64,000 bases of DNA from the NCBI RefSeq assembly GCF_000764305.2, contig NW_025932889.1:1-64000 (forward strand). The letters are read 5' to 3'. This DNA comes from Hyalella azteca. Lineage: Eukaryota > Arthropoda > Malacostraca > Amphipoda > Hyalellidae. Shown in pieces: positions 35,969 through 48,084 of this stretch. The position numbers and the translations under genes were made by a program. The notes beneath the pieces are model-generated. The model did not search any database. It worked only from the letters and a program-made list of their open reading frames with translations, and was not told the DNA's origin. Numbering within the stretch: the stretch's first letter is position 1; each line of letters opens with the position of its first letter.

Positions 35969-38721
35969 ATGGCTCGTATGTGGTTGTCAACTTGCCTGGT
36001 GCTGCTTGGGATGTACAGCGTCGCAGCGCTCGAGTGCTACACGTGCGCTGACTGCAAGCAAAATCCTGCAGTTCTCGCTCCGTGCCCCAGTTCCCTGTTA
36101 ACTCACTGCTCGGTGAGTTTTTAACTTATTTAACATATTGATCTCGGCGCTGAAGTGTAGGCCTGATGTGGGCTGTCGCCGATTCTTTTCCTTTTCGTGC
36201 CTTGTTCACAGAAGATCTAAAATCGTGTCATTTGACCGGATCTTTTCATGACTGACGATATATGTTTTGAAGTAGCTACTAGACTTCAACAGGGTTCGAT
36301 ATGGTGTTAATGAGGTCTACATTAACACTGATATATTGCACAACAAAAACGTGTTTTTGTTAATTTAAAATATATTTAAATGTTTCCAGAACGTGATTCG
36401 CTGTATGACTGCACTATTTTTCACTCACAGTTTGTGTTTTTTGAAAATTTCGAGGGGCTGATGTTTACGCGATAAGTCCTCGTGTTTAATTTTATTTTCG
36501 CATAAACTAATAATTATCCTGCTGTATCACATAGATCGAATCAAGTGATTCCTAGATTCAACAAGAAAACAATTCTGCACCTATTATAAATATCTGCTAT
36601 TATAACAAAACTGCGAGACCTGACATGTGTTCCTTTTAACCTGAATATACAATATTTTGTTCAATAATTTCACGTTGATCAGATATGCACGATCGTTAGT
36701 TTGTTAAGATGATTTTTCTACATAACTTCGTTGAAAGATTTTGCGGACAATTATGACTGGAAGGCATTATACTTTGTATTCGAGTTAAATTTCAACTTGC
36801 TCATCATGCAGCCGTTTGTTTTTATCACAGAAGCATTTTTTCGCAAATAAATCATGTAGCTTAACGATTCCTATGAAAAAACTTGACGGATCAGTGTATA
36901 GTATTACTTTTCAATGTATTTTTTTTTCAATTGCAGCACATGGAGGTGAACGGCTTCATTGCGAAGTCATGTGTTCCAAAGCTTTCCTGCACGTTACGTA
37001 AGTATTCACTTAAGTTGACGAGCATTTACCCAAGTCATTACACTTACTATGACGATTGTTAGTGTTTGGGACGAGTTTTTGGTATGACGTTCATAATAAA
37101 GTGAGATAGTTTTTTAGAGAGAGAGAGAAGTTTTTTTTTTTTTTTTAAGTTTTTTTAGCAGAAACGCTGGGAAATATGCAAAACTAAGGAGCAATGAAAA
37201 TCAAAATCATAGTTGGACTGTAAAATAAAAAGAGCTATTATTTCTACATCGAATTTAAAAGAATCGTTCGGTGTGACACTAATCGAACCTCGATCGCGAT
37301 CCTCATGATTGTAAGACTCACTTAATTATAGCAACAATGTATTCGATGAATACAATATGGGAAAAAACATTTAATTGTTGAAATTTAATAATTCAACAAT
37401 CTTGAAGTAACCATGCAGGATAAGTGCTTAAAATTTTGATAAAATATGCACTATAGCGCAACAATGGCACTTATTTGTTCCAAATGCAACAGATTGATCG
37501 GATAATTTTGAACAAATATATAATATTATTGTCTGCTTGTATCTTTTCGAATATCTAATATATTGTTGGCAAATTTAATTTATTGTTGGCAAAATTTTCC
37601 TTTTAAATGAATTAATTTATGCGAAAATTAAGAGATTTTTTATATCATCGCTATTAGTTATATATGAAAACTGTTCATAATTATTTAAGGTGAAAAATTA
37701 AAAGTATGGATCATGGTTTTGTAAATTCAGAACTAATATAATATCATGCCGTGAATTATTACTTAGCTAACTGAATTTCTTCGAGTTTTCTTTAAAGCAA
37801 CTGTGATATAGCGCTGCGTTTTCACGCTAGTGCTTCTCATTGAAGTTTGTATCCCACAATGTCCACTGATTCCCAAATTTTCCGATCCAGAGAAGTGAAA
37901 AACAAAGCCATTTTAAACTGCTAATTTTTTCACAGATCTGTAGTTCTTCAGCATTGCACAAAGGCATTTATTTTCTCCTGTTCACTATTTTGAATAAGTT
38001 GCCGGTCTCCGACAGGCATCCCCATGCAACCAGTTCACAATAGTGAAAAGAAGGAAATAAATTCCTTTGTGCAATGCTGAAGAACAACAGATCTGTGAAG
38101 AAATTATAAGCTGTATAAAATGGAGTTGTTTTGCACTTCTCTGGCTCGGAAAATTTGGGAATTATTGGACTTTGTTCGATACAAACTTGTCGTAGACCAC
38201 GTATAGACCGCCACTTCACTGCTTTGCTGAACTATCATGATCCCTTACCTCAAGAACGTAGCCTCCAACACTGGACTGTAACATTATCAGCCGCTAGCCA
38301 CAAGACAGATCACATCAATTTAAGTAGATCAACCAGCCCGCAGGAAAGTAGCCGGCCATAGTATGGCCTGACATATCGTCTGCAATACGCGAAAAAATTT
38401 TGCACCACTCGGACAGAGCGCGCCGGAGCCTTAAGCAGTGAATATCACATCAAATACCAGTTAACCATAAGTAATTTCAGAGCTGCGAGAAGAAACAATT
38501 CTTTCCTATTTGATCTCATTCGTCCCTCTAATGCTGGCTATGAATTTTTTGATGTTTGTTTGATCGTATTTGGCTGGCGCTTGTTTAACGTTTTTGTCCC
38601 TCCAGCGGGCGTTAATATTAACTGCTGCGACACCGACGGCTGCAACGGCGCAGGTCTTCCTGCTCCCGCCGCTCTGCTGCTGCTCACCGTTCCGCTCATC
38701 GCCAGCTTCTTCTTGCGCTAA
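35969..38721 (+). CDS. Ly6/uPAR three-finger GPI-anchored protein B
   Basis: Three exons: 35969-36112, 36937-36997 and 38606-38721, giving 106 residues; introns in phase 0 and phase 1 with GTGAGT/GTAAGT donors and CAG acceptors. Signal peptide at about residues 1-20 (MARMWLSTCLVLLGMYSVAA). The mature domain starts LECYTCADC and has ten cysteines (C23, C26, C29, C39, C47, C60, C66, C75, C76, C81), the number expected of a complete LU domain. Exon 2 is the shortest of the cluster (20 codons), leaving 8 residues between the seventh and eighth cysteines. Exon 3 gives NCCDTDGCNGAG, then a leucine-rich tail ending SFFLR-stop, typical of GPI anchoring. Function is unknown; insect relatives act at septate junctions or on ion channels. 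Confidence 0.9.
36158..36262. repeat. Dispersed repeat copy in intron 1 of gene B
   Basis: Partner of 18047-18150: CTGTCGCCGATTCTTTTC, CTTTTCGTG, GTCATTTGACCGGATCTTTT in the same order. Confidence 0.65.
37105..37155. repeat. GA and T simple repeats in intron 2 of gene B
   Basis: A short (GA)n tract is followed by a T run of about 16 bases. Confidence 0.8.
37844..38187. repeat. Foldback (long inverted repeat) in intron 2 of gene B
   Basis: The left arm begins AGTTTGTATC and contains CCCAAATTTTCCGATCCAGA and CAGATCTGTAGTTCTTCAGC. The right arm is its reverse complement with scattered mismatches and ends GATACAAACT. Each arm is about 140 bases, with a short loop around 37995-38030. It would fold into a long hairpin in the pre-mRNA; it looks like a foldback-type MITE. 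Confidence 0.85.
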
Positions 38722-41324
38722 ACCTGTGCTTGGTAGTTGTACTGGTTGATGTTATTATTACTATATGTCGTCGATTTAGTCGAACATGATGGGAGTTCTA
38801 CAATTTGTGACAACCAGAGGTATTTCAGGCATGTTTTTTTTTTTTATTTTCACATGGATAGTGTGATGTACCCAAACCGAAAATGGTTCTGTTAGTAGAT
38901 GATGTCCAGTAGATGATCAACGGGGTATGTGGTAAAAACCACTTGCATCTTATGACTTTATGATGACCTTAGGACTTTTCAGTCAATTTGTTATATCACA
39001 AATTATATTATAAAATTTAAACAAAAAAGGCCTCAAAAAAGGACGAAAATTTTATGATTTAGGAAGTTTAAGCTAACCAGTGACCAGTCCCTGCGCGGCC
39101 GGCAGCGTACGCGCCAAAATCTTCCGTTGCACACGACCAAGCGAAACTTATCGATGTTGCTCGTCCGTCAACTCTACTTTCTAATGAAACATTAAACTTC
39201 ATGAAGATGGACGTCAGATTATAAAATTTGCCAGAGTTCATATTTATCTCGTCACTTTCCAACTAATATAAAGGAGGGCAAATTTTCATGGCATGATTGT
39301 AGAACGAGCATATTTTAATAATTAAGCTAAATGCTCGGGAACTTCTGCATCATCGAATAAATTAATGCTTGAATCATGAAGTTTCTTTACCTGCCTAAAT
39401 TAAAAAATAATGTATTCGATAAATTTTAATGAAAGTTGCATGCATTGTTTCAACCTCCATGCTCTTCACGTGAACGTGAAGGCAGAATTCTCAGTGACGA
39501 GGAATTGGATTTAATACGTAAATTTCATATTAAAAGATGCCGTATGTTTGTGGAAGAAAAGATGTAACTGACATGAATCGTTTCTGATCCAGAAGACGAC
39601 GATTTTTTTCTCTTAGACTATTCACTACCAGGTGCCCACGTGAAAAAACTTGCACTCATATCTCACTTGTTGCGGACGATAGAAAAAATTCTTGGAGGGC
39701 GAAAGCCTCGATGACACACCAGCGCCAGGAGCCTCTCTAATCTTCTGGCAACAAATCTTTCTTATTTAAAAAAAAAATAAATAAAAACCGTCTCAGAAGG
39801 AAGAGTCCAATGGCAAATTGAGAGGGCAGACAGAGCAGATAACCTATGCATTTTGGTCACTCAATGGTAAAGAGATTCTAAAACTGATTAAAAAATAAGA
39901 AAAGCGTTCTATTCATTGAATATATTTATGGATTTGGATCAGACTAGAAAGACTATTGCAGGCCATACTAAAGCAGTTTCAAGTATACGTATTGGTCCAT
40001 TCAAACTAAAAATTAATTCGCAATTTTATCAGAAAACTAAACTAATTTTTTTAACCAAAGCGAATGTAGTCGGACACGACGCATACAAATCCGATGAAAA
40101 TCAAAAAATGATGTTCACCTTACGAAAATTTTCGATTTAGGACACTATTAAACGCAAAAGTTATTTTATTTATCCAGGTACGTTCTTTGGACATTAATTC
40201 TCCATTAAATAATAATTTGCAATATATCGGTCTAAATAAAATTTATTCTTAGTTACAACGTAACCTTAATGAAACAGGAAACTAATATAAAAGTATCAAT
40301 AGTAGAAGCTTGCCTTCAATTAGGACTGCTTCATGTGTAAACCATTTTTGGTCCACAAGCAAATAAAAATCGAAAGTAGATGTAAATCTCATATTTATTT
40401 ATCCGTCATTTTTTCGTACTTGACTTACTGAATTACAACTCCCAGATATTATTTCTTCATAAGATTTATTACAAGAGTCGGGTGACGTAACTCAGGCCCG
40501 TATCATAACTACGGCGTGGGGTAAAATTTGATCTAATTCTTGCCTACGTTCAGGTGCAGACACAATATAGATGCATATTATTTTATAAACTGTAACGTTG
40601 AGTTGAAACTCTTAGTAAACAGAGCAGTATTATTATATTTCTCTATTCAATTGACAAATAATGATGAGTCAACTTATATTTGATACATATAATAAAATTA
40701 GTCTTATCGCACCACAAAAGAGTTTACTTTTCTACAATAGTGACTAATAATTTCACAATCGGATTCTTTGGTCTTGTATTTATTCATTAGGCAATCAATG
40801 CTGATTTAAGTTCTAAATGACAGTTAATAAGTTACTTGAGCAGTTACTTGAAATAAAATAAGCATTGAGCAATCGCTCTAAGAGTTTCTTAATCAATGCA
40901 GCGAGCCCGAACTCCTAACTTGTTTTCATTCCAGCTGAGATCTGGGCGAAAAGTAAAAATTTCGTCGTCTTGAGGTGACCAGCACATTCCTCTGCAGTGT
41001 TTGAATACGAAAGAAGATGTTAAGTTTCACGAGTTTCTTCGACTTGCATAATTATTTTACCGCAGCACTGCAGGAAATAGTGAAAAATTTAGGTAATATC
41101 GGAGCTAGATTTTTTTTTTTTTTTAAAGGCCTCCCACACTCACCATTCCAACAAAAAAAAAGGAATTGATTTTATTAATTAAAAACAGGGAATGGTTTCA
41201 TGTCAATGATCAGGGCCCCGACCTTAACGCCTCTGATGGTGGCCTACACCGACTCCGAGGGTCACTGAGCTGTGACGCGAGCGAGGAGCGGGCCCACGTC
41301 GAACTTTTCTCTGACTGCTGTTAG
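38722..41324. other. Noncoding stretch downstream of gene B
   Basis: No exon, RNA gene or clear element end recognised. Sequence near 41210-41324 becomes GC-rich just before the N gap and probably belongs to the element whose PHD fragment lies beyond it. Confidence 0.3.
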
Positions 41325-41944
41325 NNNNNNNNNNNNNNNNNNNNNNNNNNNNNNNNNNNNNNNNNNNNNNNNNNNNNNNNNNNNNNNNNNNNNNNNNNNN
41401 NNNNNNNNNNNNNNNNNNNNNNNNNNNNNNNNNNNNNNNNNNNNNNNNNNNNNNNNNNNNNNNNNNNNNNNNNNNNNNNNNNNNNNNNNNNNNNNNNNNN
41501 NNNNNNNNNNNNNNNNNNNNNNNNNNNNNNNNNNNNNNNNNNNNNNNNNNNNNNNNNNNNNNNNNNNNNNNNNNNNNNNNNNNNNNNNNNNNNNNNNNNN
41601 NNNNNNNNNNNNNNNNNNNNNNNNNNNNNNNNNNNNNNNNNNNNNNNNNNNNNNNNNNNNNNNNNNNNNNNNNNNNNNNNNNNNNNNNNNNNNNNNNNNN
41701 NNNNNNNNNNNNNNNNNNNNNNNNNNNNNNNNNNNNNNNNNNNNNNNNNNNNNNNNNNNNNNNNNNNNNNNNNNNNNNNNNNNNNNNNNNNNNNNNNNNN
41801 NNNNNNNNNNNNNNNNNNNNNNNNNNNNNNNNNNNNNNNNNNNNNNNNNNNNNNNNNNNNNNNNNNNNNNNNNNNNNNNNNNNNNNNNNNNNNNNNNNNN
41901 NNNNNNNNNNNNNNNNNNNNNNNNNNNNNNNNNNNNNNNNNNNN
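41325..41944. other. Assembly gap (620 N)
   Basis: A run of undetermined bases. Reading frames that cross it are artefacts. Confidence 0.99.
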
Positions 41945-42046
41945 GCATGAGAGATGGTAACATCCCTCACACGAAGAACAACTAACTGTCCTCTTCCTGT
42001 TGTTAACAGTCGAGCAACTCAGGCACCCGCGTCCTCTCCCCTCCAT
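41945..42046 (-). pseudogene. PHD-finger fragment, probably ORF1 of a non-LTR retrotransposon
   Basis: Read on the minus strand from an ATG at 42046, 34 residues precede the N gap. They carry C8, C11, C23, C26, H31 and C34, with GCLSCSTVNNRKRTVSCSSC followed by EGCYHLSC. The spacing C-x2-C-x11-C-x2-C-x4-H-x2-C fits the first six ligands of a PHD finger. Such fingers occur in ORF1 proteins of some CR1/jockey-type retrotransposons, and the local GC-rich repeat-like context fits that. The remaining ligands would be inside the gap. A host PHD protein exon is the alternative. Confidence 0.4.
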
Positions 42047-42049
42047 CCC

Positions 42050-43380
42050 TCGGCCGTTTCCATAAGGTTAGGCGAAGACCAAGACGGAACGGCTGCTGTG
42101 GCTACAATCAAAATTACGCTTATGCTAGATCGGATACAACGTGCAACAAGTCAAGCAAGTGGCACGCCGCAAAAGAATAACGAGCACACTCAGTAGAAAG
42201 ACGTGTCAATAATAAAATCGCCGCGTCAGCAAAAACGAGACGAGAGAATGGGAGCAACGCACGTGCAAGGCAACAGAGCAAACAACAAGCAATCGAGGAG
42301 CTCTAGGCACCACACAACCTGCTCTCGTGGATGCTCAGTTAACACTGATTTTGATAATTGCTAGATTGCTAATTGATTGCTAATTGATTGCTAATTGATT
42401 GAATTGCTAATTGCTTTTGATAATTGCTAGATGCTAGATTTTGATAATTGTTTACCCACACTTCGAAGGCATCGCTGTGTTGAGCTCTACAAATTAATCA
42501 ATTACCCTGAAGATAAATGGTTTATTCGTAAATCACAATATAAAAGTGCTATAAACCACCAATCGTAACCATCTGTGACTATTTGTGTTGAATTTATAAT
42601 TTACCGATGACGATGAGACGTGATCAGTTCAACGGGACTGCGCAAGAATCTCGACCGCCGCCTTGTTGCCTGTGCTACCGGACGGCCTACACCCTCATTT
42701 ACAGTCATCACTTATATAAACACAACTTTGGGCTCTGATTCAATACATGTTACATGGAAATTGTAAGCCCCGTTGATTTATGAATGGTAGTTTATGTCAA
42801 GGCTTTTGCCGTACTGTAAAACAGGCATGAATTTGAAGTCAATTTAGGAAAATATTTCAGGCACTGAGGAGCATGACAGGAGGTAAAGAAATAACAGTAG
42901 AACCGTTGACGCTCATGTTGAACTCGGCGCAGAAAAAGTGAACGCAAAGATATGCTCGGAAATGAAAATGTCTGTTATTGCAATGTTCCAAGTTCTGCAG
43001 CATAGAGAAGCAGTTCAAGCCGCTGTTCCGACCATCTAAATGTTTGATTTTCAAATGATACACCATGGTTCAAATCTCAAATAGTTCAAATCAAATAGTT
43101 TCATTCTAACAGAAATTACTCAACGGGGTGCAAAGAAAAATTTCACAAGGTGTGTAAATTATATTAATAAAAACGTTACGTGAATACATTAGATCATAAT
43201 TTTATTGATAGTATCATAATATTCTATGCTTTGTATCTATATACACTTGCCACATGTAAACGATAGGTTTCAACTTTGTTAATAAAACATGAATATTCCA
43301 AGAGTCGTAGCTTTGCATTAAATACATTATAAACTATTCTCCTGATATCTATACTGGATATTTTTCGACACTTATTTTTA
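42050..43380. other. Noncoding stretch after the gap
   Basis: GC-rich to about 42340, then AT-rich, with a small TTGCTAATTGA repeat at about 42360-42415. No exon recognised. Confidence 0.3.
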
Positions 43381-43433
43381 ATTAACAGTTTTAGTGTAAA
43401 TCCTGAGCCGCAGCGTCCTTATCTTATCAAGAG

Positions 43434-43442
43434 CGTATCAGC
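43434..43442 (+). promoter_or_regulatory. CGTATCAGC motif upstream of Ly6 gene C
   Basis: Preceded by CTTATC exactly five bases upstream, as in gene D. It is 2.14 kb before the ATG. The ATG sits immediately behind an acceptor-like TTTGCAG, so an upstream non-coding exon is plausible and this may mark its promoter. Confidence 0.3.
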
Positions 43443-43564
43443 AGTGACTCATCTCAAGATTCATTTAGAGATGTGTAGTGTGAAGACATCGCTTCACTAT
43501 TCATGCGACTTGCACGATAGTAGACCAGAGTCACCCGTATCTTCCGAACGTTCGCACGCAGGAG

Positions 43565-43648
43565 TTCTCGTATAGTCAACTTATTTGTTCTCGTATAGTC
43601 AACTTATTTGTTCTCGTATAGTCAACTTATATGTTCTCGTATAGTCAA
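43565..43648. repeat. 23-bp tandem repeat, about four copies
   Basis: Unit TTCTCGTATAGTCAACTTAT plus TTG, starting at 43565, 43588, 43611 and 43634. Confidence 0.92.
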
Positions 43649-43649
43649 G

Positions 43650-45581
43650 TGAGTGATGATAATGTCCAGCGTATCTCGTAACAAAATTGTTAGGAGATAA
43701 AATTACTGTTGGTTATATGATGCCTAAGTTCAATCAAACTATTGCGATAATCAAGTTATATCGTTGATAACTTATTGTGTTCTATTAATTTTAAGTTCAT
43801 TTTGATGATTCCGGCACCTAATATGTCTTATCGAAAAACGTATTCACGTTTTTGAGGATAACGCATGTGTGTTAAATATCGTCTTTTTAGTTTCTGATTC
43901 AGTGTAAATTGTTTGAAATATGTAATTTTAATAATTTGGAATGTTTAATTTAATATTACACGTACTTTTTACCCTCTGAAATTTTCACGATGATGCTTTT
44001 TATTATATCATTTTCTTTAATTAAGTAAATCTGTATTAAGAATATGTTCCTATTTTTAAACGTGACAAACTAACCCGATATACGTAAATGAAACAAGGGT
44101 CCCAAATTTTGATTAAATTCAGTTCAGAGCATATCTTGTTTTATTTTAATAAGTTGTTGTAATGAACCCTAGGAATATGTCTTAGCCGTGCGTGTTAAGG
44201 TTACAAGCTTTGAATTTCTACAGTTGCCCTAAAATTATATGTGAAGAATGTAAATACGAGGAAAATGCTAAGTACGTTCACAGTATCTTCATTTAAAACG
44301 TTTCTAATGCCTACTCCATTATTTGGTGTATGAAACGCTTTCAGTGAAGATATGGTGACTTTAATTTCTTTTTTCTAAATTCTTGATTAAATTGCGATTG
44401 AAGAAAACTAAAAAATAAAAGTGAGCGAGCAGAATGTACGGCGCGACGAGCAAACTTGTTCAACCATTGCATTTATCTGTGTTTTCAAGCTATCGATAGC
44501 TATAATGTTTTATAACGCAAAACAAAAAACTATTTAAGATCATAAATTATGGAAGATCATGAATTATTTTTCAGATCCGCTTTTTGAAGACTCGGTTGTT
44601 AACCACCCACCTCACGTCTGGGGATCAGTTGCGTCTTGGGCAGCCGACGATATTGTTACTTAAGGGGATCCATTGACAGGCTTTATTTTGAATTTAAAAA
44701 GTTTAGTAAAGTGATAAGGAGAGCAAATTATTAGCAAGTAGACGTACATAAGTCCCAATCATCACCCAAACAAACAATTTCATTTTCACCTGCATTCGTG
44801 GAATGATCTCTATATGATGACGTCACAGATTCAAAACGCTGCATCTCAATTTCACAGTTGGCTGGAATTAAGACAATTATTCCTCTCATTTATTCACTTA
44901 TTTTCATTGCTAGTCACAACGTTGACGCAGAAAATGTTCCACACATAAATTAGTGGATGAACGCACTAGCCTAACGATTTGCTGCTCGAGTATATTGCGT
45001 ACATATAATCAACATAGTTAAACGTGCCGTACGTTATATTTTCAGTTCGTTTATTGTGCCTGATTTAGTTTTTATGATTCTAATCCTAATTTGATGGCTG
45101 AAAACACATGAATTTATCCAGAATCAATTAATAATTAAAGCTTTTGCATGGGAGATCGAGCAATTAACATGGATATTCGCTTAAAATTATATATTTTATT
45201 GACGGCAGTTGAACCGTCCCTATTGTTCTTAATTCAGGTTCAGTGCCTGAATTTCTTCTCCGAAGATTTACCGAAATATCTTAATAAAACGTATTGAAGA
45301 AAAAGTCGAATCTTCAAATCATTCCAATGAATTTGAGATTGCATGCATAAATAATTTTGTGTCCTGCCTTTTCATGAATCAACCAAATTTGTATCAACAA
45401 ATCGACAGGGAAAAGCTTCGTGGCGAAGTAGGTACTCAATGAAACCTAAAGTAATCGGGTGCGAACTTAATTGCTTGCTGTCGACTTTGCCGTAAGTTAA
45501 CTTTCTGGAAAGTGCTCGTTTTCCGCAGAAATAAACAAGATCGCACACGGAACTTACCTAAATGCGTGACAATATTTGCAG
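43650..45581. other. Noncoding stretch upstream of gene C
   Basis: AT-rich, no exon recognised; possibly the 5' untranslated intron of gene C. Confidence 0.3.
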
Positions 45582-48001
45582 ATGGCTCGTTTGTGGTTGA
45601 TTACTTCGCTGCTGCTGATGGTGGCTGTGTACAGCACCGGGGCCCTAAAGTGCTACTTCTGCGACGACTGTCTGGACGAGCAGCCTCCGTTGCCTGCAGA
45701 GTGTAAATCAAGCGTGGACGCCTGCGGGGTGAGACTCCAGGGGGTCTCAGGGTCTCCCTGGTGTATTCTGGTCTCCCTGGTGGAGCTCTAGGTCTCCCTG
45801 GTGTATTCTGGTCTCCCTGGTGGAGCTCTAGGTCTCCCTGGTGTATATAAATCAAGCATGGACGCCTGCGGGGTGAGACTCCGGCGAGCTCTAGGTCTCT
45901 CTGGTGCATTCTTCAGAAATATTTAATATCAGCTAGTTTCTTTCCCCCAATGGATTTGGTGGTGCGTCTAATACCAACTTTACTTTAACGGTCTGTATAA
46001 GAGGGGCAGTTTTGTTCAATTCTTCAATCTTCGTTCAATATATGACAGGTGTTATGGAAATATGACGCTCATACAATTTATGCTACATATTAGACAGTCT
46101 TATAAATACAGGTTGCTTCTAATTGTGAAATAATGTAACAGAAATCGGGAGCAGCTTTATTACAGTTCATTCTTACTGCAAGGTTTTCAGATATTCATAT
46201 GTATAAGATGCACAAAATAGAATATACACGTAGCGCAGCACAGCAAATTTTTATTGAATAATAATTAAACTTAAAAAAAACTTGCAAATGTCAACTTTTA
46301 AAAGTTACCGCCACGCTGTCAATCCCTGCACATTCAGGATTTAATAATAACGGGCAATTACGGAAGAAAGAAATATTTTCTGTAAACCGAAATGAATTGA
46401 TTAATCGTTGATAACTTGCACATTATATCCTTGATCGTGTCTCGGGAAGATGTACGAGATGGGCAGTAGGTTTATCGTTCGTGTCTTAGGATGATATGCG
46501 AGATGAGTCGCGGGTTATCTGATAGCAGAATATAATAAACTAATATTTATTTCTAACGATTGCTTATCGCTTCATTTTTCTCAATTTTTTTCAGGCCTAG
46601 GCTATGTTTTTCAAACTAATTAAATGAATACTTCGCGTTGATTTACCAGCATTAATGTGATTATTTAAATATTTAAATAAAATATTAGTTTATTATATCT
46701 GATAGCGGAATATAATAAACTAATATTTATTTCTTTCTTATCGCTTATGGAAAAACATTGTTTATCGCTTCCTTTTTTCAATTTTTTCAGGACTAGGCTA
46801 TGTTTTTCAAACTAATTAAATGAATACTTCGCGTTGATTTACAAGCATTAATGTGCCGGTCATCAAATTCCGTCGTCCACGTTTATAACTGTTGGCTACC
46901 CTGGGAGGGAGTATTTTTTGTCCTAGTAAAAACGATTAAGTAGCTCAATGGAAAATCAAATTGAAGTCTGTCAGTGCACCTAGAGATGGTAAATTATGCG
47001 AAAAGATTTTACTATGCAAATAGTTTCTACCGGTGAAGCCATATTAACATCAGGATGTCATGATTAAAAATGAATAAAAACAGAATGAAAATAAGATGTA
47101 ATTTTCGTGTGACTCTTCAAAGATGATCTAGCATTCCCATGGCTTCAAATTGATCTGGATGCTCAAGTTTATCCTTTACAATAAGATCCGTTTTTTATAT
47201 TCCACTGGATCCCAGTTATTCATTTTATAGAATTCAAGATTTTAATTAAATTGGACCCCTGTTTTGTATCCTGTTCAGAAATGGGTGCTTGGAGATATCG
47301 TAATGAAGTCATGCGTTCCTAAGAGCGCGTGTGAAGGAGGCGATGCGTTGATGAATGTTGTCAACAGCATCAACACCATAGTCAGGGGCTCACGGTTATG
47401 TAAGTGATGACTTCAACACCTCAGTCAGGGGCTCACGGTTATGTAAGTGATGACTTCAACACCTCAGTCAGGGGCTCACGGTTATGTAAGTGATGACCAG
47501 GCGAGTGCTTTTTCAGTAGCTGTGTGTGCATGCCTGACATGTATCAGTGATTACCATACGTTTAATCCCTTTATAATAACGAAATGTTGTGGAAAGATCT
47601 AGACAAGCGGAAAGATCTTGCTATGATATATTATGATTTCCTCCATCAAAACATCTCATTTTCGCTTCTTCTTAAAATTGCCCGTCCTGCCAGGGGCGAC
47701 TGGGAAGGGGATGTTAGACTCGATTAGTTCTGTGCGAGAGGCAGAGTTTTTCACTACCGCCCCTCCGCAGCTCTCTCAATTTTGGTCGCTTCACTAGTTT
47801 ATAGAAAATATTCCTTCAGTTTTGACCACTTTCGTTTTGTCTTTTTTTGTCGTATTTAGTCCGCACTTCTTTCATGTTTGTGTGCCTACAGCGAGCGTCC
47901 ACTGCTGCGACACCGACGGCTGCAACGGCGCAGGTCTTCCTGCTCCCGCTGCTCTGCTGCTGCTCACCGTTCCGCTCATCGCCAACGTCCTCTTGCGCTG
48001 A
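45582..48001 (+). CDS. Ly6/uPAR three-finger GPI-anchored protein C
   Basis: Exons 45582-45728, 47279-47399 and 47892-48001 give 125 residues, with phase 0 and phase 1 introns as in B and D. The signal peptide MARLWLITSLLLMVAVYSTG resembles B's. The mature protein starts LKCYFCDDC and has ten cysteines. Exon 2 (40 codons) carries VMKSCVPKSACEGGD and the longest inter-cysteine loop of the cluster, 26 residues between the seventh and eighth cysteines. Exon 3 gives VHCCDTDGCNGAG and a GPI signal ending ANVLLR-stop. The exon 1 donor region is duplicated 144 bases downstream and the exon 2 donor is present three times; only the first copy of each keeps the frame open to exon 3. A polyadenylation signal follows at 48074. 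Confidence 0.9.
45729..45905. repeat. Minisatellite and duplicated exon end at the start of gene C intron 1
   Basis: Repeats of GGTCTCCCTGGTGTATTCTG and GGTGGAGCTCTA are followed by a second copy of the exon 1 end and donor (AAATCAAGC, TGGACGCCTGCGGGGTGAGA) at 45849-45877. Splicing to the second donor would read a TAG at 45789-45791. Confidence 0.9.
46517..46855. repeat. Direct duplication (about 143 and 159 bp) in gene C intron 1
   Basis: Both copies start ATCTGATAGC and end GCATTAATGTG, with GGCTATGTTTTTCAAACTAA shared. The second has a short extra segment. A 37-base AT-rich spacer lies between them. Confidence 0.9.
47357..47500. repeat. 43-bp tandem triplication of the gene C exon 2 splice donor
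   Basis: GTCAGGGGCTCACGGTTATG and TAAGTGATGA recur with donors at 47400, 47443 and 47486. Reading through the first donor gives an immediate in-frame TGA. Confidence 0.95.
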
Positions 48002-48073
48002 GCAAAATTTGTCAGAACAATCTATGTTTTATATTGTCTCAGTCATTTCTTTCGTTCTATTTTGTAAAATGAG

Positions 48074-48079
48074 AATAAA
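48074..48079 (+). terminator. Polyadenylation signal of gene C
   Basis: AATAAA 73 bases after the stop codon, the expected range for a short 3' UTR. Confidence 0.55.
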
Positions 48080-48084
48080 TTCAC

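Noticed and set aside
41224..42046. Several 233-248-codon reading frames on both strands
   Set aside because: They consist mostly of undetermined residues from the N gap.
45601..45909. 102-codon minus-strand frame
   Set aside because: Antisense to gene C exon 1 and its adjoining minisatellite.
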